DNA from: Minwuia sp.
GTDB lineage: Bacteria > Pseudomonadota > Alphaproteobacteria > Minwuiales > Minwuiaceae
Length of the DNA: 34,672 nucleotides
Direction: 5' to 3'
Assembly: GCA_029213165.1 (NCBI GenBank)
Contig: JARGNO010000042.1
Location: forward strand, 1-34,672
This document shows, piece after piece, positions 14,716 to 22,481 of the stretch. The number at the start of each line of letters is the position of its first letter. Position 1 is the first letter of the stretch. The position numbers were made by a program, and so were the translations under genes. The notes under the pieces are model-generated. The model saw only the letters and a program-made list of their open reading frames with translations, had not been told where the DNA came from and ran no database searches.

Positions 14716-17041
14716 AATACTTTCCGTAACCCCGATAGTAGTAGTAGGAGTCACTGTAGTTATACTTCTGGTGGCGGCGAATATCGACCCGCGTCATGGC
14801 CACTCCGGCGAGATCGCCATTGGCTTCCTGAACCTGACGGATACCGGCCAGCACGGCCTCCCGCCTGGTCGAGCCCCAGCGCACCAGGAAAACGGACTTG
14901 TCGACGTGGCGCAGCAGGACCAGCGCGTCGGAGACCGGCAGCACCGGCGGGGTATCAAGGATCACGAGATCGTAGCGGCGGGTCAGTTCGTCAATCAGTT
15001 GACGCATCGCGTTGGACCCCAGCGCGTCCGGCGGGTTCGGAACCTTTGCACCGGCAGTGATGTAATGCAGGCCGGATTTCAGATCGATCTCCACCGCATC
15101 GTCGATTTCCACCGCACCCGTCAGGATTTCGGCAACGCCCTTGCCATTCGGCACACCAAGCGACTCGTTGACCGATGGTTTGCGCAGGTCGCAATCGATC
15201 AGGATCGTCCGCTGCCCTGCCTTGGCCGAGGCCCGGGCAACCGACACCGCCGTGGAGGTCTTGCCCTCCGCCGGCACCGATGAAGTGAACATGACGGAGC
15301 GCGGGCGCTGGTCGATACTGGATAGCATCAGCGATGTTCGGATCGTTCGTATCGCTTCCGAATATAGCGAATTCGGTTCGTCGATCACGAAGTCCTCAGG
15401 TGTCGAGCGGCGGCTGTCGAGCATCGACAGGCGGGGCACCAGACCGAGGGCCGGAACATAGGCGAGCTGCTGCAACTGCTGCAGGGAGCGGAAGCCGGTA
15501 TCCATGTATTCGATCAGGAAGACCACCAGGACACCCAGGATGGCGGAACCGACCAGGGCGGCCGCGATTGTCAGGCTGCGGCGCGGGAAGCTCGGCTCCA
15601 GCGGGGTGCCGGCGCTGTTGATCACGCGTGCGCTTGCCTGCTGCGGGCTGCGCTCCTGCAGATCGACTTCCTTGAAGCGGCTGAGGATGGTGTCATAGAG
15701 CTGCTTGGCTGCATTTCGCTCGGATTCCAGCGACCGCAGGGTCACTTCGGAGTCAGTCTGTTCGGCGACCTGGAACGCCAGCGCCTCGATTTCCGTGTTC
15801 AGGTTCTCGACCTTCACCCGCGACAGTTCCAGCTTGTTGTCGAGCGCGATGACGATCTTGGTGATCTCGGAACGGATGGCGACCTGGAGGTCGGCCAGTT
15901 CGGCGCGCTTCAGCTGCAGCCGGGGATGCTGGTCACGCAATTGGGTGCGCAGTTCCGCGATCTCGCGCAGCACCTCTGCCTCCTGCTCCCTCAGGCGGAC
16001 GATCAGGGTGGAATCGAGCACCGCAGTCACGCTCTCGATGCCGTCGGCACCTTCATTCAGCAGCCGCTTGACCTGGGCAACACGTGCCTCCGCTTCGGCC
16101 TGCAACTCCCTGGCACCGACCCGCTGGCGGTTCAGTTCCGCGAGCTGTTCCTGCAGCAGGGTCGTCTGATTGCGGTAATCCACGACGCCATGGTCACGAC
16201 GGAACTGCTCCAGCGCCTGCTCGGAGGACAGATAGTCAGCCTTCAGCCGCTCCGCCTCGCTGCCCAGGAAACTGGAAGCGTTGGACGTGGCCTCGCTCTT
16301 CTCTGTCCGGGTCGAGTCGACATAGACCTGCGCAAAGGCATTCGCGATCTCCCTTGCGAAACCCGGCTTGTCGGAGACGAAACTGATGGAGATGGTGCGT
16401 GCCCGCTCCGACGGATCGACACCCAGGTTGCCGAGCAGGCCCTTCAGCACGGCCTGTTGTTCGAATGTGGCACGCTCCTCCGGTGTCATGCTCTCGAGCA
16501 GGGAAAGCTTCGGACTTTCCTGTGACCCGCCACGCAGGGTGTCCAGCGCGCCACGCACACCCTCCACGACCGGATCAGGCAGAACGCTCTTCACCGCGGC
16601 CTTGATGCCGTCGAACAGGGAAGCCTTGTCCTGATCCCCCCACCAGAGTGCGGAAGGATCCTCGAACAAACCCATGCGCTTGGCCACTTCCTCCGCCGCG
16701 AACGTGGAGGAGATGATCGCCGCCTGGGTCTCGTTGAAATAGAAGTCCTGCTGCCCCTGCTGCAACACATCCTGAATGTTGACGACGCGCTGGTCCTGGA
16801 TGCCGATCTCGACCTCGGCTGTCGCGACATAGAGCGGGGTCCGGGTCTTGACCCAGTAGTAGGCAATGGCTGTGACGAACAGCATGATGGCGAGGATGAT
16901 CAGCTTCCGCCGCCAGACAACACCAAAGACATGGCGAAAGCTGATCAGCGACTGATCGCCCTGCGACTGCGCCATGAATGGCGGCAGTTCTGAGGAATCA
17001 TCCATGTGCTGTGCCTGCTGCAGATAACTCACGCTTGCCAT
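14705..17041 (-). CDS. Polysaccharide co-polymerase / BY-type tyrosine autokinase (Wzc/ExoP-like)
   Basis: This 778-residue inner-membrane protein controls chain length and export of polysaccharide through cycles of tyrosine phosphorylation. It has an N-terminal Wzz domain with a first transmembrane helix at about 46-63, a long periplasmic coiled-coil region (about 250-440), a second helix at about 490-511 preceded by PLEPSFPRR, and a cytoplasmic BY-kinase domain. Walker A is PAEGKTST (590-597), Walker A' ILIDCD (613-618) and Walker B VILDTPP (693-699). The last 18 residues hold nine tyrosines (YNYSDSYYYYRGYGKYYGT), the expected autophosphorylation cluster. The ATG at 17041 follows GGACAGG; in-frame alternatives are 17089 and 17005. 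No Wza-type export partner is in the window. Confidence 0.95.
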   Translation of the reverse strand: MASVSYLQQAQHMDDSSELPPFMAQSQGDQSLISFRHVFGVVWRRKLIILAIMLFVTAIAYYWVKTRTPLYVATAEVEIGIQDQRVVNIQDVLQQGQQDFYFNETQAAIISSTFAAEEVAKRMGLFEDPSALWWGDQDKASLFDGIKAAVKSVLPDPVVEGVRGALDTLRGGSQESPKLSLLESMTPEERATFEQQAVLKGLLGNLGVDPSERARTISISFVSDKPGFAREIANAFAQVYVDSTRTEKSEATSNASSFLGSEAERLKADYLSSEQALEQFRRDHGVVDYRNQTTLLQEQLAELNRQRVGARELQAEAEARVAQVKRLLNEGADGIESVTAVLDSTLIVRLREQEAEVLREIAELRTQLRDQHPRLQLKRAELADLQVAIRSEITKIVIALDNKLELSRVKVENLNTEIEALAFQVAEQTDSEVTLRSLESERNAAKQLYDTILSRFKEVDLQERSPQQASARVINSAGTPLEPSFPRRSLTIAAALVGSAILGVLVVFLIEYMDTGFRSLQQLQQLAYVPALGLVPRLSMLDSRRSTPEDFVIDEPNSLYSEAIRTIRTSLMLSSIDQRPRSVMFTSSVPAEGKTSTAVSVARASAKAGQRTILIDCDLRKPSVNESLGVPNGKGVAEILTGAVEIDDAVEIDLKSGLHYITAGAKVPNPPDALGSNAMRQLIDELTRRYDLVILDTPPVLPVSDALVLLRHVDKSVFLVRWGSTRREAVLAGIRQVQEANGDLAGVAMTRVDIRRHQKYNYSDSYYYYRGYGKYYGT

Positions 17042-17097
17042 GTTGCCTGTCCGTCTCGGTTGAACGAGCCCGGCCTGAAAACGAATCACAAACTACG

Positions 17098-17126
17098 ATC
17101 ATAGACCTGAATTCACAATTCTTTCA
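17098..17126 (-). promoter_or_regulatory. Weak candidate promoter for the wzc-like gene
   Basis: On the minus strand TATGAT (17098-17103) matches the -10 consensus at five of six positions. The sequence 17 bases upstream, TGAAAG (17121-17126), is a poor -35 box. Transcription would start near 17090, about 50 bases before the chosen ATG. The region is notably AT-richer than its surroundings. Confidence 0.3.
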
Positions 17127-17172
17127 GAACCTTACCGGATCATTCTGATATCTGAGCGCAAGATTACGTTAC

Positions 17173-17197
17173 AGAGCGGTTCGCAATTTGCGGCTCT
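17173..17197. repeat. Bulged inverted repeat in the wzc leader region
   Basis: AGAGC (17173-17177) pairs with GCTCT (17193-17197), and CGCAA (17182-17186) pairs with TTGCG (17188-17192) around a single T, leaving GGTT as a one-sided bulge. The inner CGCA-N3-TGCG element also occurs in the phosphatase/Sel1 intergenic region. It may be an operator upstream of the candidate promoter. Confidence 0.35.
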
Positions 17198-17340
17198 ACA
17201 CCAATCTTTCACAACATGTAGCAGTTCCAAATCACCGCCACACCAGATAACGTGCCTGATCCGATCTCTCTACCAAGTGTTAAGCAACCGTTATGCCAGA
17301 CTCGTCGGAGGCAGATGAATTGCCGCCGGAATGCAGCAGA

Positions 17341-17362
17341 TCAGTGTGACAATCCGCACTGA
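17341..17362. repeat. Hairpin-forming inverted repeat downstream of the flagellar operon
   Basis: TCAGTGTG and CGCACTGA form an eight-base stem with one G-T pair and a six-base loop. A second repeat, CAGCAC/GTGCTG with a seven-base loop, follows at 17375-17393. They lie 45-97 bases past the last stop of the minus-strand flagellar operon. They could shape the end of its transcript, but neither has a T-run. Confidence 0.3.
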
Positions 17363-17437
17363 ATCGTCCCGATCCAGCACGGACCGTGTGCTGCAACGAC
17401 TGGAATCAGGACAGGCGGCAGGTTGACGGGACGTGGA

Positions 17438-20407
17438 TCAATTGATGGCGCTCAGCGGCCTGTCGCGCAATCTGTCACGATATGAGGTCATGAACGCCTC
17501 GAATTGGTCAACCTGGGCAATTTCCGCAGCCAGATTGCGAAACTCGGCGCTGTCACGGCGGTCTTCGGAAGTCACGACCTGAAACGAAGGCCACTCCGGC
17601 TGGCCCTGCATCCGCTCGCCGAACGACCGGCGCAATTCGGCCAGCGCGGTGCGGTCCCCTGCCAGGGAACTGGCAATGGCGAAGCGCAGGATGTCGCGAC
17701 GGGCATCCTTGTTCAGTGGCTGCGATCCCGACCTGAGGGATTCGAGCTTCGGCGCCAGCGAGATGGCGGCCCGTGCCCACTTGCGGGCGCGCCACAGGAT
17801 CTCGGTGCGGACGTTGTCCACATCGTCACCCGAAAGTCCGGCGAGCAGGATCAGGGCACGGTCGTAGCTGCCGATCTCGGTCTGGGCCCGCGACTCCAGC
17901 AGCAGGCGTTCACGCCGCATGCCTTCATCCATCGAGAGGTTGCGTGTTGTCCGCAGGGCTTCGATCGCATCCTTCGGACGTCCATCCAGCAGGTTGAGCA
18001 CGGCAAGCCGTGTACCCACCCGCGCCTTCTCGTCGCCGGACAGCCTGTGCAGGATCTGGTGCTCCAGCAGTTTCGATGCCTCACCCAGCAGTTCCACTGC
18101 CGCCAGCCGGTCCGCCAGCCGCCGGATCATCCGGTCACCACGTTCCCCGTCCGGCGTCAGTTCCCGGAACTCGTAATAGAGCGCCATGGCCGTGACGGGC
18201 GACATCTCCGCACCCTCTCCACGTTCGAACAGCTCGGCGAAGACTTCCTTCATTTCACCTGCCAGTGCCTGTGCTTCCGGCATGCCGGGGAATTGCTCGA
18301 CAGTCTGGCGCATGGTCATCAGACCCTTGCGGAACTGTCCGTCCTGCACATACAGGCCGGCCAGGCGCTGCATCAGTTCGAATTCGAACACATCCCCGCG
18401 CCAGGCAAACCGCAACCGCTCCAGCCGCTCGATGGCCTCCGCCATGTCGATGCGTTCCTCATCCAGCAGCAGATTGGTCTCCGCATAGATGGCCCGTGCA
18501 CGAACCGGGCGATAGGGGCTCTGGGCCAGTTCGGAATAGAGGGTGCCGGCTTCTTCCATGTCGCCCGACAGCGCATGGATGCGGGCGGCGAGCAGTTTTG
18601 CTTCCTCCCGCCGGGATTCCGTTCCGGAATGCCGCAACAGGGCAGAGACCTGTTCCCCGGCCAGTTTCGGGTCGTGCAGGGCCAATGCTGTCTCGGCCAG
18701 CGCCAGTCGCAATTCCGGCTGCATCTCATCGGGCATCTTGGACATCATCGGCATGCCGCCTGTGAACTCCCGTCGTGCCTCGGAAAACTCCCGGCGCTTG
18801 GCCGCCAGCAGGCCACGGAAAAGGGCAACGTCCTGCGCGTGCTGCAGTTTCGGGTGACGCAGGTCGGCTGCCGCCTCCCCATACTTGCCCGCGAACAGCC
18901 GGGCAACGCCGCGCAGTGCACGATATGACGGATCCGTATCGGCGTATTTGTCCTCTGCCTCAATCCGGTCCATCACACCCAGCGCTTCCTGTGCCAGACG
19001 GTGTCCGACCATGAAGCGGGCCAGCGCCAGTCGTTCCCCGTTGCGGGCCGCCGGGGTGGCGACCGCGATGCGGTACATCAGTTCCTGTCGCTTCTCGTCG
19101 ACATCGTAGTCCCCCTTCCATGCAGCCAGATCGAAGACAGTGGTCGGTCCCGTGCTTTCCGTACCACCGGTAATGCCTGGCGGCTGACCGGCAGACTTTC
19201 CTGACGCATCGTCACTTTCTTCCGCCAGGAACAGGGTCTCACGACCGCCGATCGACAAGCCGCGCTCGGTCGTGTCGATGTTCAGCGCCTCTGCGTGGAA
19301 TCGAATGGCGATACCCTGCTGCGTCGGGGGCAGGTCGAAGAGAACATAGCGCCGTGCAGGATGCACACCCAGTCCGGCCTCCAGAACCGGCACCAGAGCC
19401 AGTCGGTCGCCAACGATCGGATCGTCGATCAGGATCGGTGTTCCCGCATCCGCAATGGGCGCGAATATCCGTGGGCCGGACGGGGCGTCGGCTTGCGCCT
19501 CCAGCCGGATCGCGGTTTCTGCGCGCCCCCGACCGCCACCAATATCGACGACCCAGTCGTTGCCATCGACATTGACGGACAGCGCCGCCCCTGCCGCAAT
19601 GTCGATGCGAACCACCGAACCGCTGGCGGACGGTTCAGTCACCACGCGCTCCACCGGCCCCTGGGCAATTGCGCCCTGCGGCCCGGGTTCGACCTTCCGG
19701 TCGGAACCGAATGCCAGCCAGACATGTTCACCGCGATGCACCGCCACGGCCGCCACCCGTTCCGGCCACCGGAAGCGCATGATCGTGCGCCCGGGACGCA
19801 GGTCATAGGTCACCGGTACCACATCCGGATCAATCGGTGCGACCGCAGCCACATCCGGCGCGGATCCCGCCGTCGCAGATGCCGTGGCAGGTGGGCGGAA
19901 GGATGGACGCTGACTGATCTTCGGTGCAGGTGCAGGCTTCGCCTGCGGCCGGGCGGCAACAGCCGGAGCCTTCACGACCGGGGCCTTGCTGGCGGCAGGC
20001 TTCGGCGCGTTCCTGTTCGCCACGGCTGTGGAACCCGCCGTTTCGGATACATCCAGGACGACCTTGCCACCGGCCTTGAAATGCTTGCCGAGACTGCCGC
20101 CCTTCAGCAGCAACCGGACCGTGCGCCCATCGTCCAGCACCTCGACCGCACGGATTGCCCTGGCGCCGATGGTGCGGAATGCGGAGAGATCGAAGTCCGC
20201 TGCACGGGCGAATGTCACATCGATGGCATCAGCATTGGCCGAGACCTCGTAGGATGCGGCCTCCGGCCAATCGAACACGACACGGCTGAAGCCGGGATGA
20301 TCACCGAAGCGGACACGCACATTGTCCGCCGCCTGTGCCAGACCCGCCATCATCGCCAGCCCGAGCACAAGCATGAACGAGGTGAAACGCAGCATTCTGA
20401 TGGTCAT
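17438..20407 (-). CDS. Large secreted AMIN-like / TPR-like protein in the flagellar motor operon
   Basis: This 989-residue protein has a signal peptide (cleavage likely after AQA at residue 26). A first AMIN-like beta domain spans about 29-120, with SRVVFDWPEAASYEV and a KVVLDV end strand. A disordered Ala/Pro/Lys linker follows (about 128-190), then a second related region starting near 200 (TIMRFRWPERVAAVAVHRG). From about 435 to the end it is helical and TPR-like; AKLLAARIHALSGDMEEAG and AEAIERLERLRFAW are examples. AMIN domains commonly bind peptidoglycan or secretin-type envelope structures, and TPRs mediate protein contacts. The ATG overlaps the stop of the preceding MotB-like gene by four bases, the last junction of the fliL operon. 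I know of no assigned function; a periplasmic scaffold around the motor is inference. Confidence 0.87.
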   Translation of the reverse strand: MTIRMLRFTSFMLVLGLAMMAGLAQAADNVRVRFGDHPGFSRVVFDWPEAASYEVSANADAIDVTFARAADFDLSAFRTIGARAIRAVEVLDDGRTVRLLLKGGSLGKHFKAGGKVVLDVSETAGSTAVANRNAPKPAASKAPVVKAPAVAARPQAKPAPAPKISQRPSFRPPATASATAGSAPDVAAVAPIDPDVVPVTYDLRPGRTIMRFRWPERVAAVAVHRGEHVWLAFGSDRKVEPGPQGAIAQGPVERVVTEPSASGSVVRIDIAAGAALSVNVDGNDWVVDIGGGRGRAETAIRLEAQADAPSGPRIFAPIADAGTPILIDDPIVGDRLALVPVLEAGLGVHPARRYVLFDLPPTQQGIAIRFHAEALNIDTTERGLSIGGRETLFLAEESDDASGKSAGQPPGITGGTESTGPTTVFDLAAWKGDYDVDEKRQELMYRIAVATPAARNGERLALARFMVGHRLAQEALGVMDRIEAEDKYADTDPSYRALRGVARLFAGKYGEAAADLRHPKLQHAQDVALFRGLLAAKRREFSEARREFTGGMPMMSKMPDEMQPELRLALAETALALHDPKLAGEQVSALLRHSGTESRREEAKLLAARIHALSGDMEEAGTLYSELAQSPYRPVRARAIYAETNLLLDEERIDMAEAIERLERLRFAWRGDVFEFELMQRLAGLYVQDGQFRKGLMTMRQTVEQFPGMPEAQALAGEMKEVFAELFERGEGAEMSPVTAMALYYEFRELTPDGERGDRMIRRLADRLAAVELLGEASKLLEHQILHRLSGDEKARVGTRLAVLNLLDGRPKDAIEALRTTRNLSMDEGMRRERLLLESRAQTEIGSYDRALILLAGLSGDDVDNVRTEILWRARKWARAAISLAPKLESLRSGSQPLNKDARRDILRFAIASSLAGDRTALAELRRSFGERMQGQPEWPSFQVVTSEDRRDSAEFRNLAAEIAQVDQFEAFMTSYRDRLRDRPLSAIN

Positions 20408-21003
20408 GTTTTCGGCTCCCGCGGCTGTCGCACCGCAATCTCGAGACGGAAGGCATCCAGACCGGCCCCGACGCGGGTCTCTATAGGAACCGAGCCGTCC
20501 AGTCCGGCACCCAACGCGCGGGCTGCCGCCTGCGCCCGGACCAGGCCAGTGTCATAGACACCGAACCCGGACGCACGGGCTGCGGCGTCGGCCGGGAACA
20601 TTGCCCTGACCGAAACGTGGAGGCCCGAACCGGCCAGGTAGTCACCCAGCAGCGGCAGGAATTCTGCCGTCCTGTCATCTGTTCCCGTCGGGCGCAGCAG
20701 CACGCCCTGGTCGGTCGGGCGGACACTCAGTGGCCAGTTGCCCGCCTGCGCCTCCGACCGGATCACCGTGGCGAGATAGCGGTTATTGCCCGGAATGTCC
20801 TGCATGTCCCGCAATACGCCAGTGGCAGGCACCGGCGGTTCGTCCTGCACCAGGCTCCAGGCGCCTTTGACCTTGCCGAGATCATCCAGCAGATCCTCCA
20901 CGCGCGGCGTGTCGAACTCCGACATCGACAGCATCAGCACGAAGAATCCGGTCAACACGGCGGCCAGGTCGGCAAAGGCCATGAGCCAGGACGACCGGTT
21001 CAT
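20404..21003 (-). CDS. MotB-like single-pass protein with conserved transmembrane Asp
   Basis: The 199-residue protein opens with SWLMAFADLAAVLTGFFV, which aligns with the MotB transmembrane helix SWKIAYADFMTAMMAFFL. Asp12 falls on the ion-binding Asp32 of E. coli MotB, and the FF and following Met also match. The periplasmic part (about 100-195) is a shortened OmpA-like fold. VYDTGLVRAQAAARAL resembles the NxxLSxxRAxAV helix but lacks most of the peptidoglycan-binding consensus. It overlaps the preceding gene and the following gene by four bases each. The nearest described relatives are MotB and, more distantly, TolR/ExbD. No MotA-type partner is present here, so whether it conducts ions is open. 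Confidence 0.85.
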   Translation of the reverse strand: MNRSSWLMAFADLAAVLTGFFVLMLSMSEFDTPRVEDLLDDLGKVKGAWSLVQDEPPVPATGVLRDMQDIPGNNRYLATVIRSEAQAGNWPLSVRPTDQGVLLRPTGTDDRTAEFLPLLGDYLAGSGLHVSVRAMFPADAAARASGFGVYDTGLVRAQAAARALGAGLDGSVPIETRVGAGLDAFRLEIAVRQPREPKT

Positions 21004-21719
21004 GTCGTACCCTCCCCGTTCCGGGTCAGGACAAGACGCAGATCGGAATCCGTACCCTGATCCTCGATCCGCACGGCAAATGCGGAAGCATCGACACCCG
21101 CACGCACCAGATCACGACCAAGGGCAGCAGCCCGGCGGATCGCAAGATCGGACGACTCGCCCGGGGGCACCACCAGGGTAAGGGACAGGTTGTCGGCCCG
21201 GCCGATACCGGCCAGCACTTCCGCCATACGTCGCATGACGGACAGGCGCTGGGTGCGGAGCACGGCAGTACCCTGCTGAAAGACGCGGCGCAGCGGCAGG
21301 CGGACCACCAGATCGCCGTCGGCTGTTGCAATCACGCTCAGGTCCGGTGCCAGTTCCCGCTGAAAGATCTCGCCCAGGCGCTGTTCCAGCTCGTTCGCGA
21401 CCAGCGTCATCGGGCGCTGGACCACAGCCGGGCGCGGCTGCACCGGCAGTCCCAGACCAGCCAGCACCGCCTCCGTCCTGACGGTGGAGATCTCGGCCCT
21501 GGCGTTGAGGACGATGAAGAAGGCGAACAGGATCAGGTAGAGCGAGAGGAAAAGGATGTTGTTTCCGGTGGCACGCCGTTCTGCCGGATCCATGACGGAG
21601 ACCAGGCCGTCAAGCGGTTCAGGTACCCACTGCGGCACAGGCTCGGGCGCTTCCGGATTGTCATCCGGTGCCTGCGCGTCCTGTCCAGTGCTGCTGGTGA
21701 TCTCGCGGACCATGGCCAT
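21000..21719 (-). CDS. MotB-like OmpA-domain protein without the transmembrane Asp
   Basis: This 239-residue protein has a Pro/Glu-rich cytoplasmic N-terminus, one transmembrane helix at about 54-72 (NNILFLSLYLILFAFFIVLN) and a periplasmic OmpA-like domain. The domain is seen as DLVVRLPLRRVFQQGTAVLR, then a helix pair and DLAIRRAAALGRDLVRAG. The helix aligns with MotB (AFFIV against AFFLV), but the ion-binding Asp position is Leu or Ser. The start at 21719 has AGGAAGG six bases upstream; the longer ATG at 21764 has no ribosome-binding site. It overlaps the second MotB-like gene (ATGA), implying stoichiometric synthesis. The two may form a heterodimer; this is inference from coupling and matching architecture. 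Confidence 0.83.
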   Translation of the reverse strand: MAMVREITSSTGQDAQAPDDNPEAPEPVPQWVPEPLDGLVSVMDPAERRATGNNILFLSLYLILFAFFIVLNARAEISTVRTEAVLAGLGLPVQPRPAVVQRPMTLVANELEQRLGEIFQRELAPDLSVIATADGDLVVRLPLRRVFQQGTAVLRTQRLSVMRRMAEVLAGIGRADNLSLTLVVPPGESSDLAIRRAAALGRDLVRAGVDASAFAVRIEDQGTDSDLRLVLTRNGEGTT

Positions 21720-21787
21720 GCCGGGCCTTCCTGAAAAAGGTGGAGCCGCATCATCGCCGGTCATGGTTAAGAAGCAGTGAAAGGCGC

Positions 21788-22477
21788 TCAGTTCTGCTTG
21801 ATCACGCTTTCGATGGCCTTCCGGTCAGCCAGCTCGATCGTCAGTTCCTGTGCCCGGCGCGGCGTCATGTTGGCCATGATCGCGGCGATCTTGTTCTCCT
21901 TCATGCCCCCGGCAACCTCCAGCAGCACTTCCATGTCGATTTCCTCGAAGATGCGGGCAGCATCCTTCGGCTTCATGCTTTCGTAGACCTTGACCAGCCT
22001 GCGCATCTGCTCCGTCTCGGCGGCGTCATGGCGCTCGACGAATGTCTCGATCCGGGTCTCCAGCGCCTGCAGGGTCTCGATCTTCTCGTCTATCCGCCGC
22101 TCGGTCGCCTCCAGCAGGTTCTCGCGCACATCCAGTCCGCGCGCGCGTTGCTCGATCTCGTCGCGACGCCGCGCCAGGTTCTCCAGCAGCGCAATCTCGG
22201 CCGGCGAAAAGGTTGAGGGGTCACGATTTGCCAGGCTGTCCGGCGGGTATGGCGAAGCCTTCTCGGACTCCTCGGCCTCCACTGCTTCCCCGGTCGCAGC
22301 CGCGGCCATCCTGGTTTCCATGGCCGGTGCCGGATCATCCGCGGCGACCGCCTGCGGCAGCCCGATCACGGGCGATACCACGCCCTCGCTGTCCACCAGG
22401 TAGGTGACCTTCAGGCCAAGGACCAGTGTGGCCGCAACCAGGGTGGCAGGCAGAATTCGAACGCCGGGAAGTCGCAT
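21788..22477 (-). CDS. motE: Motor protein MotE (MgtE-N/FliG-like domain)
   Basis: This 229-residue protein is anchored by an N-terminal helix (about 9-28). An acidic linker and a coiled coil (about 85-150) follow, then a C-terminal MgtE-N-like superhelical domain. Its markers are KVYESMKPKDAARIFEEID, LLEVAGGMKENKIAAIM and MTPRRAQELTIELADR. In Rhizobium, MotE is described as a periplasmic chaperone for the motility protein MotC; related proteins sit between fliM and motor genes across alphaproteobacteria. The ATG lies four bases after the DUF6468 stop, with AGG-rich sequence upstream. The neighbours it could stabilise here are the two MotB-like proteins and the large AMIN/TPR protein, which is inference. 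Confidence 0.88.
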   Translation of the reverse strand: MRLPGVRILPATLVAATLVLGLKVTYLVDSEGVVSPVIGLPQAVAADDPAPAMETRMAAAATGEAVEAEESEKASPYPPDSLANRDPSTFSPAEIALLENLARRRDEIEQRARGLDVRENLLEATERRIDEKIETLQALETRIETFVERHDAAETEQMRRLVKVYESMKPKDAARIFEEIDMEVLLEVAGGMKENKIAAIMANMTPRRAQELTIELADRKAIESVIKQN

Positions 22478-22481
22478 GGGA

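Larger units (their letters stand above)
17042..17437. other. Intergenic region of about 400 bases with three inverted repeats, no gene seen
   Basis: No supportable coding frame was found here. The region separates the end of the flagellar operon from the wzc-like gene, both on the minus strand. It holds an AT-rich segment (about 17095-17290) and three inverted repeats, at 17173-17197, 17341-17362 and 17375-17393. None is followed by a T-run, so no clear intrinsic terminator for the flagellar operon was found. Confidence 0.6.

Noticed and set aside
14705-17041. Possible CRISPR or tandem-repeat signal in the tyrosine-rich end of the wzc-like gene
   Set aside because: The short repeated TAG/TAC pattern encodes the tyrosine cluster expected for BY-kinases and has no spacer structure.
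19295-20557. 420-codon plus-strand frame opposite the AMIN/TPR gene
   Set aside because: It is Arg/His/Asp-rich without motifs or a ribosome-binding site; the minus strand has a signal peptide and operon junctions.
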